The notes under the pieces are model-generated. The model was given only the letters and a program-made list of their open reading frames with translations. It was not told where the DNA came from and ran no database searches. A stretch of 8,262 nt of DNA from Candidatus Ethanoperedens thermophilum. GTDB lineage: Archaea; Halobacteriota; Methanosarcinia; Methanosarcinales; EX4572-44. Location: contig WNEG01000076.1 of assembly GCA_012910725.1 (NCBI GenBank), forward strand, positions 3,397-11,658, given 5' to 3'. Below, in pieces: positions 4,944-8,262 of the stretch; the stretch's first letter is position 1, and each line of letters starts with the position of its first letter. The position numbers and the translations under genes were made by a program.

Positions 4944-5715
4944 AGAAGTGATGAATGAACTTAAAAAGGATCACCTTTATAGTTTAATATTGAAAAATCA
5001 ACGTGCTGATGGAAGAGGCTTTGAAGAGGGTCGTGACATCGTAATTAAGACCGATATTATCGAGAAGGCGGAAGGCTCTGCGAGCGTAAAACTTGGAGAC
5101 ACTTATCTTGTTGTTGGAATTAAGATACAACCTGGAACGCCTTTTCCTGACGCACCAGATAAGGGAGTAATAATAACTAATGTCGAACTTATCCCGATGG
5201 CGTCTCCAAGCTTTGAAACAGGACCTCCTGGTGAAAATGCTGTTGAACTCGCGAGGGTTGTAGATAGGGGGATCAGAGAGTCACATTCTATTGATCTCAA
5301 ACAGTTGTGTATCGTTCCTGGTGAAAGTGTATGGCTAATCTTTATAGATATTCATGTAATAGATGATGGCGGCAATCTCATGGATGCAGCATGTCTTGGT
5401 GCTATTGCTGCACTCCTTGACGTCACGGTTCCAGCAAAGAGGTATGATGTTGGTGAAGACTTTAAACTGCCGATCAGGGATATTCCAATTGCTGTGACGG
5501 CAGTGGAAATAGATGGGAGTATTGTCATAGATCCTTCTACTGATGAGGGAAGAATTGCAGGAGCAAAACTAACCGTGACTTCGAATATTGATGGCTCAAT
5601 ATCAGCGATGCAGAAAAGCGGGGTTGGGTTTTTTACACCAGAACAAATCAACTATATTGTAGACGTTGCAATAAAACGGTCAGAAGAATTGCGTGAAAAA
5701 TTTTTGGAGCTTTAA
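4936..5715 (+). CDS. rrp42: Exosome complex subunit Rrp42 (non-catalytic RNase PH fold)
   Basis: Rrp42 alternates with Rrp41 in the hexameric exosome ring. It lacks its own active site but shapes the RNA path and the Rrp41 catalytic pocket. The 259-residue product is of family length and opens with a helix then RADGRG (residues 23-28), the RNase PH-type start. [21 protein letters not shown] (94-114) and [21 protein letters not shown] (146-166) are typical core segments. The Rrp41-type GEADMP motif and double arginine are missing, as expected of a non-catalytic subunit. It overlaps rrp41 by 8 bp and ends 4 bp before the eL43 start. This tight packing fits equal production of the ring subunits. 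Confidence 0.96.
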   Translation: MSEEVMNELKKDHLYSLILKNQRADGRGFEEGRDIVIKTDIIEKAEGSASVKLGDTYLVVGIKIQPGTPFPDAPDKGVIITNVELIPMASPSFETGPPGENAVELARVVDRGIRESHSIDLKQLCIVPGESVWLIFIDIHVIDDGGNLMDAACLGAIAALLDVTVPAKRYDVGEDFKLPIRDIPIAVTAVEIDGSIVIDPSTDEGRIAGAKLTVTSNIDGSISAMQKSGVGFFTPEQINYIVDVAIKRSEELREKFLEL

Positions 5716-5719
5716 GAGT

Positions 5720-5998
5720 ATGGCACAACAGAGAAGAAAAGGAAAGAAAACACGTTCAGCAGGCAGGTTCGGCGTTAGATATGGTCGAAAGAACCGAAAA
5801 CTTATAGCAGACATTGAAGAAAAGATGAGGCAGGGCTACCAGTGTAAGAAATGTGGACACATCACAGTATCACGCACAGATACTGGCATATGGAAATGCA
5901 GAAAGTGTAATTATACCTTTGCAGGTGGAACCTATGTTCCAGCAACACCACAAGGTTTGATTGCTCAGCGTTCCATTGCAGCCCAGCAACAGGCCTGA
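5720..5998 (+). CDS. rpl37ae: 50S ribosomal protein eL43 (L37Ae), zinc-binding
   Basis: eL43 is a small large-subunit protein found in archaea and eukaryotes. The 92-residue product has a basic N-terminus ([22 protein letters not shown]) and a zinc-ribbon with cysteines at 42, 45, 60 and 63 (QCKKCG, then KCRKCN). It continues with the family's YTFAGGTY segment. ATG 5720 is chosen over an in-frame GTG at 5693 because [11 protein letters not shown] fits the family start and the longer form would overlap rrp42. A GGAGC stretch at 5706-5710 is the likely ribosome site. The tail is glutamine/alanine-rich. It ends 16 bp before rpoP. Confidence 0.95.
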   Translation: MAQQRRKGKKTRSAGRFGVRYGRKNRKLIADIEEKMRQGYQCKKCGHITVSRTDTGIWKCRKCNYTFAGGTYVPATPQGLIAQRSIAAQQQA

Positions 5999-6014
5999 TA
6001 CCGGGGGGCTGATA

Positions 6015-6152
6015 TTGGGTTACAAGTGTACACGATGCAAACGACCTGTCGAGATTGATTACAGCAGCGTTGGCATCCGATGTCCTTACTGTGGACATCG
6101 CATATTAGTAAAACAGAGACCAACTGCAATCAAACGAATGAAAGCAGAATAA
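6015..6152 (+). CDS. rpoP: DNA-directed RNA polymerase subunit P (Rpb12-like), TTG start
   Basis: RpoP is the archaeal homologue of eukaryotic Rpb12 and a small zinc-binding core subunit of RNA polymerase. The 45-residue product [16 protein letters not shown] carries a zinc ribbon with cysteines at 5, 8, 23 and 26 (CTRC, CPYC), followed by [10 protein letters not shown], all typical. TTG at 6015 is the only suitable start: family members begin two or three residues before YKC, and a G-run (6003-6008) serves as ribosome site six bases upstream. The gene is too short for many gene finders. It lies between eL43 and pcc1, its usual neighbours. Confidence 0.93.
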   Translation: MGYKCTRCKRPVEIDYSSVGIRCPYCGHRILVKQRPTAIKRMKAE

Positions 6153-6160
6153 AAACTGAA

Positions 6161-6397
6161 TTGAAGCTTACAGCAGAGTTCATCTTTGAAATATCCAGTG
6201 CTTCTATAGTCTACCAGTCAATCGTACCTGAACTATCAGATCAGATGCTGCGCAGCCAGGTCATACTGCAGCATACAAATAATCACCTTAAGCTGCTGAT
6301 ACATGCAGAAGATATAACTGCCCTGCGAGCTTCTATTAATTCATGGCTTCGCATCATCGCTATTGCAGATAGCCTTAGTTATATTTTGCATAAATAA
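6161..6397 (+). CDS. pcc1: KEOPS complex subunit Pcc1-like protein, TTG start
   Basis: Pcc1 is the small dimerising subunit of KEOPS, which with Kae1 and partners installs t6A on ANN-decoding tRNAs. From TTG 6161 the product has 78 residues, the family size. It has an opening strand KLTAEFIFEISS, a helix with IVYQSIVPE (15-24), and the C-terminal helix ALRASINSWLRIIAIADSL (54-72), matching the Pcc1 pattern of a conserved arginine/serine helix. The start is chosen by size and position, eight bases after the rpoP stop. No clear Shine-Dalgarno is visible, and a far upstream in-frame ATG (6080) would lie inside rpoP. Termination-coupled translation from rpoP is plausible. Gene order supports the call as much as sequence does. 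Confidence 0.82.
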   Translation: MKLTAEFIFEISSASIVYQSIVPELSDQMLRSQVILQHTNNHLKLLIHAEDITALRASINSWLRIIAIADSLSYILHK

Positions 6398-6605
6398 CTT
6401 GAACAATTGAAGTGATCGCTGGTTCTGTTGTTGTAATCGCTAAAATTCATGCAGTTTAATTAAACGTCTATCAATAAAGTAGAGTTAAACATAACTCAAG
6501 TATTAGTCACAATCTCTTGATCTCCACTTTATGTTTTCCAAAACTGATCAGCAAGCAAAGTTTGAGTCCAGCTTCGTTAACATAATCTAAACATTGTGCC
6601 TCTTC
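6398..6605. other. Gene-free spacer after pcc1 with small inverted repeats
   Basis: No gene is supported here. Visible structure includes a perfect 12-bp palindrome GTTTAATTAAAC at 6454-6465. A hairpin joins 6482-6487 (GAGTTA) to 6492-6497 around AACA. An 11-bp inverted repeat with one mismatch links 6474-6484 to 6522-6532. The last two are mutually exclusive. They could mark the end of the superoperon transcript. No strong T-tract terminator is seen. Confidence 0.4.
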
Positions 6606-6623
6606 ACCGAAAATTTTTTAAAG
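6606..6623 (+). promoter_or_regulatory. Candidate promoter (BRE plus TATA) for the two-gene unit
   Basis: ACCGAAAA followed by TTTTTTAAAG resembles an archaeal BRE/TATA pair. A start site about 26 bases on (near 6644) would give a leader of only about nine bases before ATG 6653, consistent with the lack of a clear ribosome site there. Confidence 0.4.
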
Positions 6624-6652
6624 CGAGAGATAGATAAGTAGAATTGGTTAGA

Positions 6653-7009
6653 ATGACTGACGAAAAACAAACAAAAGGCGTGGACTGGGACGTGTGGGTA
6701 ACGCACATAATCGCTTTTATTTTCATAGGTGTCTGTTTGTCTCTGCTCATAGTTGCAGTCGTTTTCATGGATAACGTAGAGATGGTAAAGATTGTGATGG
6801 GATTTTCTTCCAGCATGCTTGGGATTATTCTTGGATACTACTTCAACCGAGAAAGGTTGGTAGAAGAAAGCAGGGGACGGAGGGATGTAAGTGCAAGATA
6901 TGAAGATATTAGAACTTTATTTTTTGAGTTGCAGGATAAAGATAAAAAGTATGAAAGAGATATTAAGGAACTGAAAGAAGAAATTAAAAAAGAACAGGAG
7001 GAAAACTAA
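6653..7009 (+). CDS. Small membrane protein with two helices and a coiled-coil tail, function unknown
   Basis: I do not recognise a named family. From ATG 6653 the product has 118 residues. It has a short hydrophilic N-terminus, a membrane helix at about 15-38 (THIIAFIFIGVCLSLLIVAV), a short acidic loop, a second helix at about 44-64 (VKIVMGFSSSMLGIILGYYF) and a basic NRER stop. A long, highly charged coiled-coil region then runs from about 82 to the end (ERDIKELKEEIKKEQEEN). The tail probably faces the cytoplasm. A TTG three codons earlier (6644) is an alternative start. It is followed after one base by a 40-codon gene with a strong ribosome site, so the two form an operon. It could be a scaffold or a membrane-tethered regulator, but nothing in the sequence shows which. 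Confidence 0.72.
   Translation: MTDEKQTKGVDWDVWVTHIIAFIFIGVCLSLLIVAVVFMDNVEMVKIVMGFSSSMLGIILGYYFNRERLVEESRGRRDVSARYEDIRTLFFELQDKDKKYERDIKELKEEIKKEQEEN
6996..7001 (+). promoter_or_regulatory. Strong ribosome binding site of the 40-codon gene
   Basis: AGGAGG lies nine bases before ATG 7011, within the last codons of the upstream gene. It is the main evidence that the following short frame is translated. Confidence 0.7.
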
Positions 7010-7010
7010 A

Positions 7011-7133
7011 ATGAAAAAAGAGAAGAAAGAACGATTGCTCAGTATAATTGATGGGTTGCAAAAAGGAAAAAGTGCGGAAGAGTTTGAGATGGAAGCTAAG
7101 GAGATTATTAAAAGATCTCGGTCCAAATATTAA
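7011..7133 (+). CDS. 40-residue charged small protein, function unknown
   Basis: The frame from ATG 7011 to TAA 7131-7133 encodes MKKEKKERLLSIIDGLQKGK and a further 20 residues ending KRSRSKY. The sequence predicts two amphipathic helices with many lysines and glutamates, joined by a GLQKGKSAEEF turn, and no membrane segment. It starts one base after the stop of the membrane coiled-coil protein and has a full AGGAGG ribosome site, so it is very likely expressed with it and may bind its cytoplasmic tail (inference). No family is recognised. Confidence 0.65.
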   Translation: MKKEKKERLLSIIDGLQKGKSAEEFEMEAKEIIKRSRSKY

Positions 7134-7277
7134 ACAATTCCACGTTTAGACCAGAGAATTTCGGCGATGGGTAGAAGGATAGATAAAAAAAGCAACAATC
7201 CTCGCAGATGGATTGCTCAAGGATGCTGCCCGCATAGTACTCTGGCAAGTACAGATCAACACAGAAATCTCGTGAAA

Positions 7278-7298
7278 ATTTGTGTAATCTTGTGGTTA
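7278..7298 (-). repeat. Dispersed motif copy 1 (minus orientation)
   Basis: Read on the minus strand this is TAACCACAAGATTACACAAAT, matching the plus-strand copy at 8203-8222 with three differences including one gap. It lies in the 206-bp spacer between the convergent ends of the small-protein operon and pstA, where no gene is supported. The two copies bracket pstA in opposite orientation. Confidence 0.6.
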
Positions 7299-7339
7299 AA
7301 ATCCTGAGCCCATATCCCAAATCTTATACTTTTGTCGCC

Positions 7340-8182
7340 TCAAAAACCTGAATTTCTGGTAATATATCTATTTCGAAGGAACATGGCAAACATACTTATT
7401 ATCAAAAACATTGTGATCAGCACGAGTGAAGCGCCAAAGGCACGAGAATAGGATGCCTGTGTGTGGCCCTGTGTTGCCAGCATATAGATGTACACTGGTA
7501 GTGAGGCTACAGGGTCAAGTATTGATTGCGGTAAAAACGATTCCAGGCCCGATCCTGCGGTTAAAAGGACAACTGCCGTCTCCCCCATTGCTTTTCCCAT
7601 TCCAAGCAATATTCCAGTTATTATGCCAGGATATGCGCTTTTTAGAATCACACCACGAATGGATTGCCACTTTGAAGCTCCTAACGCAAGAGAAGCTTCC
7701 ATGTAAGAGGAGGGAACTGTTTTTATCGCCTCTTCACTCGCCCTGATTGTCCACGGCAGGATCATGAACCCGAGAGTCAAACCACCTGACAGCATGGAGA
7801 TGCCGAGACCAAGATGGTACACGAGAAATACAAGTCCAAAGAGACCGATCACAATGGATGGTATTCCTGCAAGACATTCAACAAAAAACCTCACACTTGT
7901 TGTTATTATATTATCGGGTGCATACTCTACAAGATATATCGCTGATGCAACACCAAGTGGAACAGCAAAAAGCAAACAGACCCCAACCAGACATAGTGAA
8001 CCTATAATCTGTGGAAATATTCCCCCGTATTCAAACCGATAAGGCGATTCAAGAAGGAAAGCAAGGTTTATTATCCCCACACCATTAAAAAATACGTATG
8101 CAAGCACGATGAAGAGTGCTGCCACTGCTATAAGGGCAGTTGCACACAAACCAATTTTTACTATTTTATCACGTACTTTCAT
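7340..8182 (-). CDS. pstA: Phosphate ABC transporter permease PstA-like
   Basis: PstA is one of two membrane permeases of the high-affinity phosphate importer PstSCAB. The 280-residue product has about six hydrophobic segments: 10-33, 58-85, 97-125, 128-147, 183-205 and 248-270. The ABC permease EAA loop lies at about 161-186 (MEASLALGASKW with a following IRGVILKSAYPG), where the ATPase docks. Family hallmarks include ECLAGIPSIVIGL (102-114), GKAMGETA (196-203) and SLPVYIYMLA (227-236), the last favouring PstA over PstC. The start at 8182-8180 follows AGGAGC at 8197-8192. No pstB follows downstream, where a convergent operon lies instead, and no complete pstC end is seen in the 80 bp upstream. 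The neighbouring pst genes, if present, lie to the right or elsewhere. Confidence 0.92.
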   Translation of the reverse strand: MKVRDKIVKIGLCATALIAVAALFIVLAYVFFNGVGIINLAFLLESPYRFEYGGIFPQIIGSLCLVGVCLLFAVPLGVASAIYLVEYAPDNIITTSVRFFVECLAGIPSIVIGLFGLVFLVYHLGLGISMLSGGLTLGFMILPWTIRASEEAIKTVPSSYMEASLALGASKWQSIRGVILKSAYPGIITGILLGMGKAMGETAVVLLTAGSGLESFLPQSILDPVASLPVYIYMLATQGHTQASYSRAFGASLVLITMFLIISMFAMFLRNRYITRNSGF

Positions 8183-8202
8183 CGTTGTTTAGCTCCTTTT
8201 AG

Positions 8203-8222
8203 TAACCACGGATTACACAGAT
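8203..8222 (+). repeat. Dispersed motif copy 2 (plus orientation)
   Basis: TAACCACGGATTACACAGAT, just upstream of the pstA ribosome site, is the inverted counterpart of 7278-7298. The 80 bp from 8183 to the window end otherwise shows only the pstA ribosome site and no supported gene. Confidence 0.6.
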
Positions 8223-8262
8223 AAACCAGCTATAAACACCAGCTTCACGTTATTTCTGTACA

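Noticed and set aside
5693..5719. Longer eL43 from GTG 5693
   Set aside because: It would overlap the end of rrp42 and add residues unlike the family; ATG 5720 gives the normal protein.
6080..6160. Longer Pcc1 from ATG 6080
   Set aside because: It lies inside rpoP and would add 27 residues absent from the 75-85 residue family.
6344..6354. GCTTCGC match to the hairpin core inside pcc1
   Set aside because: The flanking bases do not pair beyond two positions, so it is a chance match and not another repeat copy.
7185..7191. A7 run read as a T7 terminator for pstA on the minus strand
   Set aside because: It is about 150 bp beyond the pstA stop and a single short run is weak evidence for termination.
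7108..7320. Minus-strand open frame of 70 codons downstream of pstA
   Set aside because: It translates the dispersed repeat and spacer DNA, overlaps the 40-codon gene's end, and shows no ribosome site or family resemblance.

Overview
The window comes from an archaeon, most likely a methanogen-related euryarchaeote (methanogen or ANME-type lineage). The reasons are the archaeal-type ribosomal proteins uS12 and uS7, a 20S proteasome alpha subunit, and a near-complete archaeal exosome superoperon running psmA, SBDS, rrp4, rrp41, rrp42, eL43 (rpl37ae), rpoP and pcc1. Good Shine-Dalgarno sites stand before most genes. The lineage is inferred from memory of family sequences, not from a search.

Layout. 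Positions 1-319 form an accessory junction: the last codons of what looks like a TnpB (IS200/IS605-type) gene with its 3' end hairpin, a minus-strand reading frame that runs off the left edge, and two multi-branched sets of inverted repeats just beyond the end of rps7. Positions 320-1309 carry rps12-rps7 on the minus strand. A 248-bp divergent promoter region follows. Positions 1558-6397 hold the plus-strand superoperon for proteasome, ribosome maturation, RNA exosome, ribosomal protein, RNA polymerase subunit and KEOPS subunit. Positions 6653-7133 hold a two-gene unit: a small two-helix membrane protein with a coiled-coil tail, then a 40-residue charged protein. A convergent pstA-like phosphate ABC permease (minus strand) occupies 7340-8182.

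How the genes work together. Rrp41 (catalytic) and Rrp42 form the hexameric RNase PH ring of the archaeal exosome, and Rrp4 is an RNA-binding cap subunit. SBDS matures the large ribosomal subunit. PsmA forms the outer rings of the 20S proteasome. RpoP is a core RNA polymerase subunit, and Pcc1 is the dimerising subunit of the KEOPS tRNA t6A complex. Their linkage is the well-known conserved archaeal exosome/proteasome neighbourhood.

The most unusual part is two spacers inside this operon (2323-2488 and 3182-3368). Both are filled with short perfect or near-perfect hairpins with 8-9 bp stems and mostly GAA or TTC triloops. Five of the eight carry the GCGAAGC core or a close relative. The first cluster lies between two diverged copies of the SBDS translation start region, and both copies have a CTG where the start codon should be. 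SBDS therefore appears to begin at CTG, preceded by a 53-codon upstream reading frame that overlaps its start.
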